The translations under genes and the position numbers were made by a program. The notes below the pieces were generated by a model that searched no databases, was not told the DNA's origin, and saw only the letters and a program-made list of their open reading frames with translations. Below are positions 1 through 8,467 of a stretch of 41,135 bases of DNA, in pieces; the stretch's first letter is position 1; each line of letters begins with the position of its first letter. Source of the stretch: a virus; IMG/VR virus record IMGVR_UViG_3300044705_000074, positions 1-41,135 of that record; one strand, written 5' to 3'.

Positions 1-574
1 ACGGCGGGCACCCCGTCGGCCACGAGCTGCTCCCGCTCAACTCCACGCACGTCTTCGGCAGACACCCCGCCCCGCTCCAGCTGCCCGCCGCCAGGGTGAG
101 CCCGAGGGGAGCGGCCCCGCTGCCGCCGTCGGCGTAGGCCACGGTGCAGCCGCTCCCGGTGGAGCACGCGCAGGGGAAGGGCGCATCGCTCCTGCCCTGC
201 ACCCACCCCTCGAAGAGCGCCTCGCCGGCGTCGCAGGGGCTCACCGAGTCGTCGTCGTAGACCACCACCAGGCCGGGGAGCAGATTGGGCCCCGGGTCCA
301 CGCCGCCGTCGACCGGCACCGCGCAGACCTTGGCGCGCACGTAGGCGCTACCGCCCGCGTCGACGCCGAAGGCGCTGAGGACCTGCGGTGAGGCCAGCGC
401 GGTGGTCCACACGCGGACCGAGCCGGGAGGGAGGCCACCGTCGGGGGCGGCGATCAGCACGTGGCCGGCAGGGGCCTCGGGTCCGGTGGAGAGCAGGCCG
501 GCAGCGACGGCGCCGGCGAGGGCGACGAAAGCGGCGGCGGCGCCGGCCTTCTGGGCGGAGGTGAGCGCGCTCAC
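1..574 (-). CDS. Cys-rich membrane-anchored or secreted protein, C-terminus off the left edge
   Basis: The frame is open from a GTG at 574 to the edge, 191 codons with no stop. The GTG overlaps the TGA of the upstream gene as GTGA, the coupling seen throughout this operon. Residues 1-32 (SALTSAQKAGAAAAFVALAG...) form an Ala-rich hydrophobic segment that could be a signal anchor. The remainder is Gly/Pro-rich, with paired cysteines (CDAGEALF, PCACSTGSGC) and a GCLPKTCVELSGSSSWPTGC stretch. I know no function. Its place after the appendage genes and its probable export suggest a virion surface or host-envelope protein. There is no ATG near the start, so a simple ORF scan would miss it. Confidence 0.7.
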   Translation of the reverse strand, partial: MSALTSAQKAGAAAAFVALAGAVAAGLLSTGPEAPAGHVLIAAPDGGLPPGSVRVWTTALASPQVLSAFGVDAGGSAYVRAKVCAVPVDGGVDPGPNLLPGLVVVYDDDSVSPCDAGEALFEGWVQGRSDAPFPCACSTGSGCTVAYADGGSGAAPLGLTLAAGSWSGAGCLPKTCVELSGSSSWPTGCPP

Positions 575-1653
575 TGGCAGCTCCCGGCGGACGGGTAGAC
601 CTTCACGTTCGCGAGGTGGCCGGAGAGCGGCGTCGCGGTGCTGAGGTAGTTCTCGCCGAGCAGCACGGCGATAAAACTGGTGCCGGCGCTGAAGGTGTAC
701 GCGGTGCTGTTGCAGGTGCCGTCGACGCAGACGGTTTCGTTGGCGCCGTCGTAGCGGGCGACCACGTGATGGCTTGCGCTGGGGCTGAAGGGGAAGGTGC
801 TCGAGGCGTAGGCGACGTGCGAGGTGGAGGAGAAGAAACCGTTCAGCCTGAGCTTCGAGGTGGGGTCGATGTCCCAGGTCCAGAAGTTGTTGGCGTCGGT
901 GTAGAGGCCGAGGACGGTGTTGAAGCTGCTAGCCGAGAGCGCGGCGCTCTGCACGTCGGCCTGCATGCACATGCTCTGAGCGGGCAGGCTGTAGCTGAAG
1001 GCGGCCATCACCGTGTCGGCCGAGCGGGCCACTGCGGTGCCTGCGGTGGGGATGTACGAGGTGGGGTAGGCGTTGTTCTCCACCGTGGTGTTCGTCGGCG
1101 AGCCCGACTTGGTCACCGTGACCGTCCCTGCCCCGGTGACCGTGAAGGTGCAGATCGTCCCGTGCGTCCCACAGGTCACCCCGCCCGAGGCGGTGCAGGG
1201 CAGGCCGGTGGCGGTCGCGGTGCCCACGGCCACCGCCTCGCTGCCGCTCCCCTCCATCCATGCGGTGTAGGTGCCGGTGGCGAGGCTGATGGTCTGCGTC
1301 GTGGGTGTGTCGCTGTTGAGGTAGTAGTTCAGGCCCGCCGGCTCGATTAGCGCCCCGCCGCTCTCCACCCGCAAGGTGTTGGCCGCGGCGCTGGTGCGGG
1401 AGCCGCTCAGGCAGTAGGTGGCGGTGCTGGCCCGGGTCACCGCGATGGCCTGGCCGGTGTCAGCTGGGGTGCCCGAGGCAAAGGCGCCGATGGTGGCGAA
1501 GGAGGCGGAGAAGACGGGGCCGCCGCCGGGGACTCGCACCAGCGGGAATTCGCCGGGCCCGGTGCGCACCGAAGGGTCGCCGCTCGAACGCACCAGCTGC
1601 GCAGAGGCCGGAGCCGCCAGGTAGAAGGCGACGCAGAGGGCGAGGAGACGCAT
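571..1653 (-). CDS. Secreted LamG/concanavalin-like appendage protein
   Basis: This 360-aa protein probably begins at the ATG at 1653 (MRLLALCVAFYLAAPASAQ), which gives a clean signal peptide ending in ASA-Q. An upstream in-frame start would add six residues before that signal. The start lies two bases after the TAG of the preceding gene, with GGAGCTGAGGT as ribosome-binding sequence. The segment around residues 200-220 has the YPTSYIPTAGTAVARSADT signature common just before LamG-like beta-sandwich domains in phage tail proteins, and the last 150 residues look like that jelly roll (VVARYDGANETVCVDG, HLANVKVYP). A carbohydrate-binding or receptor-binding role is inferred. A signal peptide on such a protein is unusual and could mean release into the host envelope. 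Confidence 0.7.
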   Translation of the reverse strand: MRLLALCVAFYLAAPASAQLVRSSGDPSVRTGPGEFPLVRVPGGGPVFSASFATIGAFASGTPADTGQAIAVTRASTATYCLSGSRTSAAANTLRVESGGALIEPAGLNYYLNSDTPTTQTISLATGTYTAWMEGSGSEAVAVGTATATGLPCTASGGVTCGTHGTICTFTVTGAGTVTVTKSGSPTNTTVENNAYPTSYIPTAGTAVARSADTVMAAFSYSLPAQSMCMQADVQSAALSASSFNTVLGLYTDANNFWTWDIDPTSKLRLNGFFSSTSHVAYASSTFPFSPSASHHVVARYDGANETVCVDGTCNSTAYTFSAGTSFIAVLLGENYLSTATPLSGHLANVKVYPSAGSCQ

Positions 1654-1655
1654 GG

Positions 1656-2051
1656 CTACCTCAGCTCCCACACGCGGGTGTCGGCGGGGCTGGACTGGTC
1701 CGCCGACGCCGCCCGGCAGTAGACGGTGACGTTGGGGCCCAGGTCGATGGAGAGCACGCCGGTGTTGGCCGCCACCTTCATGCCGGTGGCGGTGGTCACA
1801 CTGGTGTCGAACCCGCAGTAGATGTCGTTCGGGCCCAGGTTCTGGATGGTGATGTTCTTCCGGCTGGGCGCGGTCGAGGCCGTCGCCACTTTGGTGGCCG
1901 AGCCGGTCAGCACCTGCACCGCGGCGTAAGAGCCGCTCCCGGTGGCGGCCACGCTCACCACCGGTTCGGCCATCGACGAAACCGGGAACGCGAGCATCGC
2001 GGCGGACAGGATCAGCGCCGCGGCGATGCGAATGCTACGAAAACTCCTCAT
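1656..2051 (-). CDS. Small secreted protein with signal peptide
   Basis: A 131-aa protein with a textbook signal peptide (MRSFRSIRIAAALILSAAML, cleavage near SSMA-EP). The mature part is a short beta-rich domain with NITIQNLGPNDIYCGF and DLGPNVTVYCRA. The two halves each carry one cysteine and could form a disulfide after export. The NITIQNLG-type strand pattern resembles small domains found next to phage appendage genes, but I do not recognise a named family. The gene is preceded by GGAGGAGGG and followed two bases later by the LamG-like gene, so the two are probably translated together. Two successive exported products suggest an envelope-directed pair rather than ordinary tail parts. Confidence 0.65.
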   Translation of the reverse strand: MRSFRSIRIAAALILSAAMLAFPVSSMAEPVVSVAATGSGSYAAVQVLTGSATKVATASTAPSRKNITIQNLGPNDIYCGFDTSVTTATGMKVAANTGVLSIDLGPNVTVYCRAASADQSSPADTRVWELR

Positions 2052-2081
2052 CGGGCCTTACTCCAGCCCTCCTCCGCTCAT

Positions 2082-5000
2082 TTATTTCTTACCCACAAAA
2101 ACGTTGGAAAGTCCAGTCTGGACCTTGGGCACTTCCATCTTGCTCCGGGTCATCTGCCGCCCGCCCCCGTGGTTTCCCATGGACGACGGGCCCGGGACCT
2201 TGAACATTTGCTGCATTCCCGGCACGTTGAACAGGCTGGTGTGTGCGGGTCGGCGCAGGGCGGTACTCAGCATGAGCCGGTCCTGGTAGGTGAGGGGGTG
2301 CCCGCCCGTGGTCGCGGTCGCCTGCAAGACCCGGCGCTCGTAATCGGCATACCACTGAGGATGGACCGTGGCCACGGCCTTGACCTGATCCGCCGTGAGG
2401 GTCCGATCGTGCATATCGTCCACGATCGACTCCGGGGCCATGACGGCGCGCACCTGCTTATTGAATGCGGCCATCTGGGAGTCGCTCGGGGGCAAGGGCG
2501 AGGTCGGGAACCCGGTCGGAGGCAAGTCCGGGCTCGGAGCCACACTGGCCAGGTAGGACGCGGCCTTCGCTCCCAGGTTGGCGATGGTGTCCGCGATCTG
2601 GGGCGTATGCCGGGACAGGTTCGGCATCTGGCCCCGGATCGCCTCCTTGCTCCGGCCCTGATCGCTGGCGATGGTCCGGAGGTCGGTCACCACCCGGTTG
2701 AACGCCTCGGCCTCGGACTCGCCCTTGGCGCCGGGGTTGAGGATGGTCACGTCTCGAAGGCTCCCGGGCTTCGGGGTCAGGCGTGGGGCCGACTTGCCGT
2801 TGAAGAAGGCGTCCAAGGACTCGCCCATCTTCCGGGACGACTCCGCGGCCTTCTTGGCGATGGCGGCCACAGCCTCGGCCTTGGCTCCTCGGGCCACGGA
2901 CACCAGCCCGGCCAGAGCTCGGACCGAGAACGGGGCGTGGTGCAGGGCCATGCCGGCGATGCCGTGGCCGTGGGTCTGCGCCAGCTCCGCACGCTTGGAC
3001 TCGAGCGCCTTCTCGGTCGCGCCCTGGATCTCGTCCAGGTTCGCGTTCAGGGCATCCACGCTGACCGGCTTCTTGCCCAGCACCTCGTAGGTGTTGGCCT
3101 TGATTCGCTCCATGGCATCGGCCGCGGACTGGAGGTAGTTATGCAGGGCCTGTCCGCGCAGATCGCCGCGGGGGTCGTTCTTGGCCGCTTGGTCGAGGTA
3201 GGTTGCGACGCGCCCGGGGCTGGCCACGCGGTCATCGCCCATCTTCTCGAAGAAGCGGCGGCGCAGTTCCTTGCGGGCGTCGTAGAACGGGGCGAGGGCC
3301 TGGTTCAGATCCTTCTGGTAGGTCGCGGCGCGGCCGTAGATTTGCTCGTTCTCAAGCGTGGTCTTGAGTAGATCACGGGCCTTCATCACCCGGTCGTACA
3401 CGAGCTGGTCCGCGCCCTCGAGTGGCTTCTTGGGCCGGAACTTGTCCAGGTCCCGCTTGGCCTGGTCGAGCGCGAGGAACTGACCCGCCTTGTCTTCGGC
3501 CGAGGACACACGGTCCAGGGCGCGCTCGAGAACCACCTTGCCCCGCGAGCCCCACGCGTTCTGGAAGTCGGACTTCTCCAACTGGCCGAGGGCCTTCTGC
3601 ACGGCCTGGGGCGCTCCCATGTCCGCAGGCTCGGACTCGAGCAGGGCACGGACCATCTGCGGCTTGGCCTCCTCGTGCAGATCCTTCACGAACGCCTGGA
3701 AGTTGTCATCGCCCCGGGCCAACTTCGCGGCTACGGCGCGCACATCCTCCGGGGTGTCGATCCCCTTCGCGGACGCCTTCTCGGCCGCGCGGTCGAACCA
3801 CGAGGCGGCCTTGTCCATGGCCTCGGGCGCGTACTTGCCGGTGACCCCGAGCAAGTGTTCGACTGACGCCCCGCCGACTCCACCGAAGATCGCCGCAGCA
3901 GGCAGGTTCCCGAACACGCTCGATGCCGTGTGCTCGCGGTCCTGAAACACGTCGTCGGTCAGGTTCGCGCCGATCTGATAGATGGGCGCCTCGACCGCCC
4001 CTCGGGCCACAGCGCGAGCCAGGGGGTTCTGAAGGCCCAACGCATCGGCCGCGGCGTTGCCAACGGAGGCGATGGCTCGGTTCGGCGCCGAGGCCAACTC
4101 GAGGGCGTGTTTCAGCGCGCCCGGACCGTTGGGAGCGGCGGCCGGGGGGAGATCCGACGCGAGACCCTCGAGCGGGGCGCCGCGGTCCGATGCGGTGGCC
4201 TCGGTCGCAGGGGGATGTCGGATGTTCGCGGTGGCCTCGGTCGCGCCGGCAGTTCTAGCGGGAGCACGGATGTTGGCCGTGGCCTCGGTCGCGGCCGGGG
4301 CGGGAGGTGGACCAACAACGGGCGTGCTTTCCGTGGCCGACGCGGGCTCACCACGAGGGGAAATGACCGTGTCTGCGGTCCCGAAGCCCAGATCCTGCGA
4401 AGCTAGAATCTGCGAGTCAGAGACCGGCAACACCTTGGAACGCTCAAGGCTGCTCAGGATGTCGCTGTCAGCAACCGAATACTCTCTGGGATTGCCTCCC
4501 AGCGCAGTGAGTATCTGACTCTCTTCTACTGGGTTGAGAACATCCTTCTCCAGCAGCGGAATCGGACCCTTCTTGGTTACGGAAGTCCGTGGGATTTGAA
4601 ATTCTTGTGGATCGAACTCCATCCCGCTAGTGAGCGGAATCGGACCCTTCTTGGTTACGGAAGTCCGTGGGATTTGAAATTCTTGTGGATCGAACTCCAT
4701 CCCGCTAGTGAGCGGAATCGGACCCTTGGAGGTCAGAATGTCGCTCTCCCGCACCGGAATGGAGCCGGTCCCACCCGAGTGCGTGAGAATATCGTTCTCA
4801 CGAACCGGAATTGAACCCGTCCCATAGCCAGGCCGAGTAGGAGACGCGGCCGTCTTATCTAGGCCAACATCCGTCGACAGTTGCGTAACAGGATCAGCCG
4901 CAGGGCCTCTAGCGCCTCTCTTTCCGGCGGCCGTTACCTGCTCTGCACGCTGCTTTCGGCCCGCACTCTCGCCCAACTCTCGGCCGTAGTTCTCAAGTGC

Positions 5001-5552
5001 GGTTGCGCTTGTTTTCGCGGTCGTCGCTTCGATCTTCGGCGCGGCCTTCTCGACAGCCTCGGCAGCCCGGGGCAGGCTCTTGGCTGCGGCCTCCTCCGCG
5101 GCCAACTTCGCGCCTCCGGACTCACCTCCGGTCGCGACGGTGGACCCGAGCAGGGTTCCGTACTCGGCCACGTTCGCGGTGATGGGGTTGGCCTCGGCTA
5201 CGTCCCGCTGGCGTTGCCCGGACACGCCCGCGGCCTGGAGGATGTCCGAGGACCCGACCGGCATCAACCCCCGGAGCGCGCCCTCGCCCGCGGCCTCGGC
5301 CTGGCCTGCGACGCCGCCGTACTTCTTCTGCAACTCCTCCTGCCGCACCTGCTCGGGAGGGATGAACGTGTGCCCGGCCGCGGTGAGTTCCGGCAGGTGG
5401 ACCGGATCGACTTCGTACCGCTGTCCGTCCGAGTCCTCGACCTGGACCTTCACACCACGAGGGTAGCCGTACTTGCCCGAGGCGATGGCGTCAGGGACGT
5501 TCTCATCTGGGATCGAGACCGGCTGGCCCTTCTGATCGTAGAGGGTGGACAT
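2082..5552 (-). CDS. Large internal virion/ejection-type protein with repeat-rich region
   Basis: 1156 aa, Ala-rich and mostly helical. The N-terminus has two similar half-units (GQPVSIPDENVPDAIASGKY and GQRYEVDPVHLPELTAAGH), followed by GEGALRGLMPVGSSDILQAAG, a pattern I associate with large phage ejection proteins. Residues about 230-400 form a low-complexity linker with PIPL/IPVR and DIL-type motifs, including a 78-bp exact tandem repeat, then repeated ATEATANIR units. The C-terminal 700 residues are charged and helical, with coiled-coil stretches and a short hydrophobic GAVEAPIYQIG...AAAIFGGVGG segment. It lies in a block of three such proteins next to the tail hub, which fits a DNA-delivery role. 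No lytic transglycosylase motif was recognised. Confidence 0.7.
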   Translation of the reverse strand: MSTLYDQKGQPVSIPDENVPDAIASGKYGYPRGVKVQVEDSDGQRYEVDPVHLPELTAAGHTFIPPEQVRQEELQKKYGGVAGQAEAAGEGALRGLMPVGSSDILQAAGVSGQRQRDVAEANPITANVAEYGTLLGSTVATGGESGGAKLAAEEAAAKSLPRAAEAVEKAAPKIEATTAKTSATALENYGRELGESAGRKQRAEQVTAAGKRGARGPAADPVTQLSTDVGLDKTAASPTRPGYGTGSIPVRENDILTHSGGTGSIPVRESDILTSKGPIPLTSGMEFDPQEFQIPRTSVTKKGPIPLTSGMEFDPQEFQIPRTSVTKKGPIPLLEKDVLNPVEESQILTALGGNPREYSVADSDILSSLERSKVLPVSDSQILASQDLGFGTADTVISPRGEPASATESTPVVGPPPAPAATEATANIRAPARTAGATEATANIRHPPATEATASDRGAPLEGLASDLPPAAAPNGPGALKHALELASAPNRAIASVGNAAADALGLQNPLARAVARGAVEAPIYQIGANLTDDVFQDREHTASSVFGNLPAAAIFGGVGGASVEHLLGVTGKYAPEAMDKAASWFDRAAEKASAKGIDTPEDVRAVAAKLARGDDNFQAFVKDLHEEAKPQMVRALLESEPADMGAPQAVQKALGQLEKSDFQNAWGSRGKVVLERALDRVSSAEDKAGQFLALDQAKRDLDKFRPKKPLEGADQLVYDRVMKARDLLKTTLENEQIYGRAATYQKDLNQALAPFYDARKELRRRFFEKMGDDRVASPGRVATYLDQAAKNDPRGDLRGQALHNYLQSAADAMERIKANTYEVLGKKPVSVDALNANLDEIQGATEKALESKRAELAQTHGHGIAGMALHHAPFSVRALAGLVSVARGAKAEAVAAIAKKAAESSRKMGESLDAFFNGKSAPRLTPKPGSLRDVTILNPGAKGESEAEAFNRVVTDLRTIASDQGRSKEAIRGQMPNLSRHTPQIADTIANLGAKAASYLASVAPSPDLPPTGFPTSPLPPSDSQMAAFNKQVRAVMAPESIVDDMHDRTLTADQVKAVATVHPQWYADYERRVLQATATTGGHPLTYQDRLMLSTALRRPAHTSLFNVPGMQQMFKVPGPSSMGNHGGGRQMTRSKMEVPKVQTGLSNVFVGKK
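4555..4727. repeat. 78-bp exact tandem repeat inside the ejection protein gene
   Basis: Two exact 78-bp units (4563-4640 and 4641-4718) are followed by the first nine bases of a third, and eight matching bases precede the first. The period is exactly 26 codons, so the reading frame is kept. The encoded unit begins KGPIPLTSGMEFDPQEF and ends IPRTSVTK. Identity at every base, including synonymous positions, points to a recent duplication. Confidence 0.95.
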
Positions 5553-5554
5553 GG

Positions 5555-7600
5555 TTACCGAGAGGCGACCGGCTTAGCGCCCGCGGCCTCGAGTGCTTTC
5601 CGCGCCCTGTCCATGCGGACCTGATGCGGGCTGGGAATGGGGTTGCCGTAAAAGTCCAACTCCTGGTTGTAGGCCGCGTCCACGCCAGTCTCCAGACTAG
5701 ACCTAAGCGCACGCAGGACCCGCTTCATGTCCTCGGGGCTGGACAGAATCTTGGGGTCTTTCAGCAGCTCGGCATAGTGCTGGATGGCCTCGGCCGAGGG
5801 CACGTTGCGGAGCCCCTGGGCATGGCCGATATGGTTGGCTACGTTCTCCGCGAGCTCTGCGACCATCGGCCCGTACCCGGCGCCTCCCATCTTGATGTTG
5901 GTGAGGTGCTTGTCGTAAACGTTCTCGAGCTGGCCCAGATCCTTGTCTGCTACCGCGTAAGAAGTTCCGACAGGGGTCAGGCGGTCCATCTGGCCCTGGG
6001 CCTGCTTATCGCCCAGATAGACCTTCTGGCCCTCGACGTTGATCCCGGGTGTACCCGGGGGCGCGATACCGTTCTTTCGATAGTATTCGGCCAACGCCAT
6101 GCCCTGCCGGCGTTGCTCGTTCTCAAGCGCCTGACCCTGGTTGCGGAGATGCTGGCCAGTGAGCTCGGCCTTGCCCTTGCGTGCTTCGAGAATGTTCTTG
6201 GCCTTGACGGTATCGAGTTGCGCGTTCAACTTGTCGGCGTTGGCCATGGCCAGTGGGCCGCCGTACTGCTTGGCCAGCGCGTCCACCTTGCTCTTGGTCA
6301 GGTCGATGAGCCCGTTGCGGACCGCGGCGGCGGCCTCGTTCCTGTCCTTCTGCCCGAGGCGACGGTCGTTCATCACCTCGCGGAGCATGTTCGCACCGGC
6401 CTTCTTGTTCTCCAGGTTGTCCTTCTGCGCGTCCACGTCGCGGGTGATAGCGTCGTCGATCATGTTCGCGGCCTGATGCCCGGCCAGGCCCGCGCCGAAG
6501 CCCGAGAGCACGTTGCCGAGAATGAGGGCGATGCTCTGCCCGGTGCTCTGCGAGTGCCACAGATGGTTCGGATCGATCTTGGTGCTCATCACATCCTTGA
6601 CGATCCCGTCCAACTGCTGCTGCCGAGCCGCCTGGTCCTTCTCGAACGCGGCCTGGTCTTGAGCCTGCTTGTCGAGCGAAGCCTGTACCTTGGCGTTGCC
6701 CTCGTTCTGGACCTGGGCCTCCGCGTCCGACTCTCGCGCCTTCAGGTCGGCCTCGCGGGTGTTCGCGCCCTTCTCCTCGAACGCGGCATCGCTGATCTGC
6801 TTCTCGATGTCGTCGGGCGAACCGGGAACACGGGCATTGACACCAGGCTTGACTGCAACCTTGGCACCCTCTTCAGTGGTCCCGTTGGGCGTCGGAGCAG
6901 GGCCCGCGCCGGGGGCACCGCCATCGGGGCCAGTTCCGCGAAGGTTCACCTGTCCAGGCGGGATGGCCGGAGGCTTGGCCTTGTTGTCGCCCATGACTGC
7001 GGCCACGGCCTGGCTCGCTCGCCCACCGGGGATGATGTCCGGGGTGATGTCCCGAGCCGCATTCACAACCGCCTTGGCCGGATCGACGAACGCGGTCTTG
7101 CCGGCGAGCAGGGGTGCGCCACCGGCGAGGGCCAGGTTGGGGTGCTTGGCTACTGCGGCGTTCTCTTCCGGGGTCATGCTCCCCGGTGCGAACACCTGCT
7201 TCTGCCCGCCCGTGATCGCGTCCACGGCCTCGCCCAGCGCATCCAACCCGGGCTTCAGGTAGGTGCGGGCAGGAGCACCGATTCGATCCCAGAACTGATA
7301 GGCGTTCTCGGGCTGGCCCTGCGTCACGGTCGCGGTCGCGGCAGGGGTCTTCTCCAGATCCGTGGGGTCCTGTTGGGCGTCGATGATGTGGTCAATACCC
7401 ATCTTCGCCGCGGTGCCCACGGGGAAGCGAAGGGTCGCCTTGGCCTGCGGAGACCAGATGTGCTCGATGGTCCCATCATCGGATGTGCCCATGAGGTACG
7501 GCTTGGACGGGTCCGCGGACCCGAGCGTGCCCGGGATGACGCTCGCCGAGGTCAGCGGGTTATCGGCCGGGGCGGGCGTGGAGGTCGAGTCATCGGCCAT
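5555..7600 (-). CDS. Ala/Gln-rich coiled-coil internal virion protein
   Basis: 681 aa from the ATG at 7600. An AAGGA seven bases upstream decides this start over the in-frame TTG at 7606, and that ribosome-binding site overlaps the stop of the preceding gene. Residues about 265-340 (KARESDAEAQVQNEGNAKVQ, KDQAARQQQLDG) are a strong coiled coil. They are followed by a hydrophobic Gly-rich segment (SIALILGNVLSGFGAGLAGH) and more charged helices. This combination of long helices with one membrane-compatible segment is typical of proteins stored in the head and injected with the DNA. I cannot assign it to a named family. Confidence 0.65.
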   Translation of the reverse strand: MADDSTSTPAPADNPLTSASVIPGTLGSADPSKPYLMGTSDDGTIEHIWSPQAKATLRFPVGTAAKMGIDHIIDAQQDPTDLEKTPAATATVTQGQPENAYQFWDRIGAPARTYLKPGLDALGEAVDAITGGQKQVFAPGSMTPEENAAVAKHPNLALAGGAPLLAGKTAFVDPAKAVVNAARDITPDIIPGGRASQAVAAVMGDNKAKPPAIPPGQVNLRGTGPDGGAPGAGPAPTPNGTTEEGAKVAVKPGVNARVPGSPDDIEKQISDAAFEEKGANTREADLKARESDAEAQVQNEGNAKVQASLDKQAQDQAAFEKDQAARQQQLDGIVKDVMSTKIDPNHLWHSQSTGQSIALILGNVLSGFGAGLAGHQAANMIDDAITRDVDAQKDNLENKKAGANMLREVMNDRRLGQKDRNEAAAAVRNGLIDLTKSKVDALAKQYGGPLAMANADKLNAQLDTVKAKNILEARKGKAELTGQHLRNQGQALENEQRRQGMALAEYYRKNGIAPPGTPGINVEGQKVYLGDKQAQGQMDRLTPVGTSYAVADKDLGQLENVYDKHLTNIKMGGAGYGPMVAELAENVANHIGHAQGLRNVPSAEAIQHYAELLKDPKILSSPEDMKRVLRALRSSLETGVDAAYNQELDFYGNPIPSPHQVRMDRARKALEAAGAKPVASR

Positions 7601-7609
7601 GTTCAATCC

Positions 7610-8437
7610 TTACAGCGCGCCCAACAGAGCGGGTGCGATCTGGGCCATGCCGGGCAGGCCCTGTCCAATGGCCTGAAGCCCCTGACCACCTGCGCCGATA
7701 CCGGCGTTTAGCAGGCCGTTGCGGAACTGCAAGTTGTATTGCTGGGCGGTCCCGGCCTGGTTTCCGATCTGCTGGTTCTGCAACTGCGCGAGGTCGTTCT
7801 GGGCCCGGGTGTCGTAGCCCAACGCTCGGTTGTATTCGCCCGCGTTGAACTGGTTGTTGTTCATCGCCTGATTGGCCACGCCCTGGCCCAGAGACCCGAG
7901 CAAACCCTGAGCGTTCAACTGCTCCTGGGTCCGGGCCATGCCGGCGTTCGCAGCGGTGTTCTGGTTGGCGTTGGCGAGGTTCTGCCCGGCCGCATACTGT
8001 GCAAAGCCCGGGTTGCCGCCCCGGTTCGCTGCCATCAGCGCCATGGCCTGCTTGGCGTTCGCGTCCATGCCTTGCTGCATCTGCTGGGTCGCCAGCGAAG
8101 GGCCCTGACCGTGGGCCTGCGCGTTGAGCTGGTTGAGCAGGTCCATGTTGTAGCCCTGAGCCTGGGCTTGCTGCTGGGGCGAGTACCCGGTCGAGTTCTG
8201 CACCCGGCCCGCAGCGGTGAACGCCTGGCTCGGATCGCGGTAGGCACCCTGAGCGAACGGGCCGGTCGGGGTCGGATTCAGGCCGAAGGGGGTAAGCGTG
8301 TTCTGGAACTGCCGGCCAGCGAAGTTGCTGAGCCCGTTCTCCACGCGCACCGGATCGGAGAGATAGCCCAGGTTAGAGGCAATCTTCCCAGCGACGGTGT
8401 TGTCGAAATACTGCTTTGCGTCATCAAACAAGCCCAT
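7610..8437 (-). CDS. Gln/Asn/Ala-rich small ejection-type protein
   Basis: 275 aa beginning MGLFDDAKQYFDNTVAGKIA. The body is rich in Gln, Asn and Ala with few charged residues, and ends in a Gly/Leu/Ala-rich tail (GIGAGGQGLQAIGQGLPGMA) that could be membrane-active. It is the first gene of a three-gene helical block downstream of the giant tail-hub gene. Size, composition and position fit the smallest member of a podovirus ejection trio. No enzymatic motif is visible, and homology is not claimed. Confidence 0.6.
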   Translation of the reverse strand: MGLFDDAKQYFDNTVAGKIASNLGYLSDPVRVENGLSNFAGRQFQNTLTPFGLNPTPTGPFAQGAYRDPSQAFTAAGRVQNSTGYSPQQQAQAQGYNMDLLNQLNAQAHGQGPSLATQQMQQGMDANAKQAMALMAANRGGNPGFAQYAAGQNLANANQNTAANAGMARTQEQLNAQGLLGSLGQGVANQAMNNNQFNAGEYNRALGYDTRAQNDLAQLQNQQIGNQAGTAQQYNLQFRNGLLNAGIGAGGQGLQAIGQGLPGMAQIAPALLGAL

Positions 8438-8467
8438 GCTGCACCACTTCCTGCCCTCCGTCGCTGC

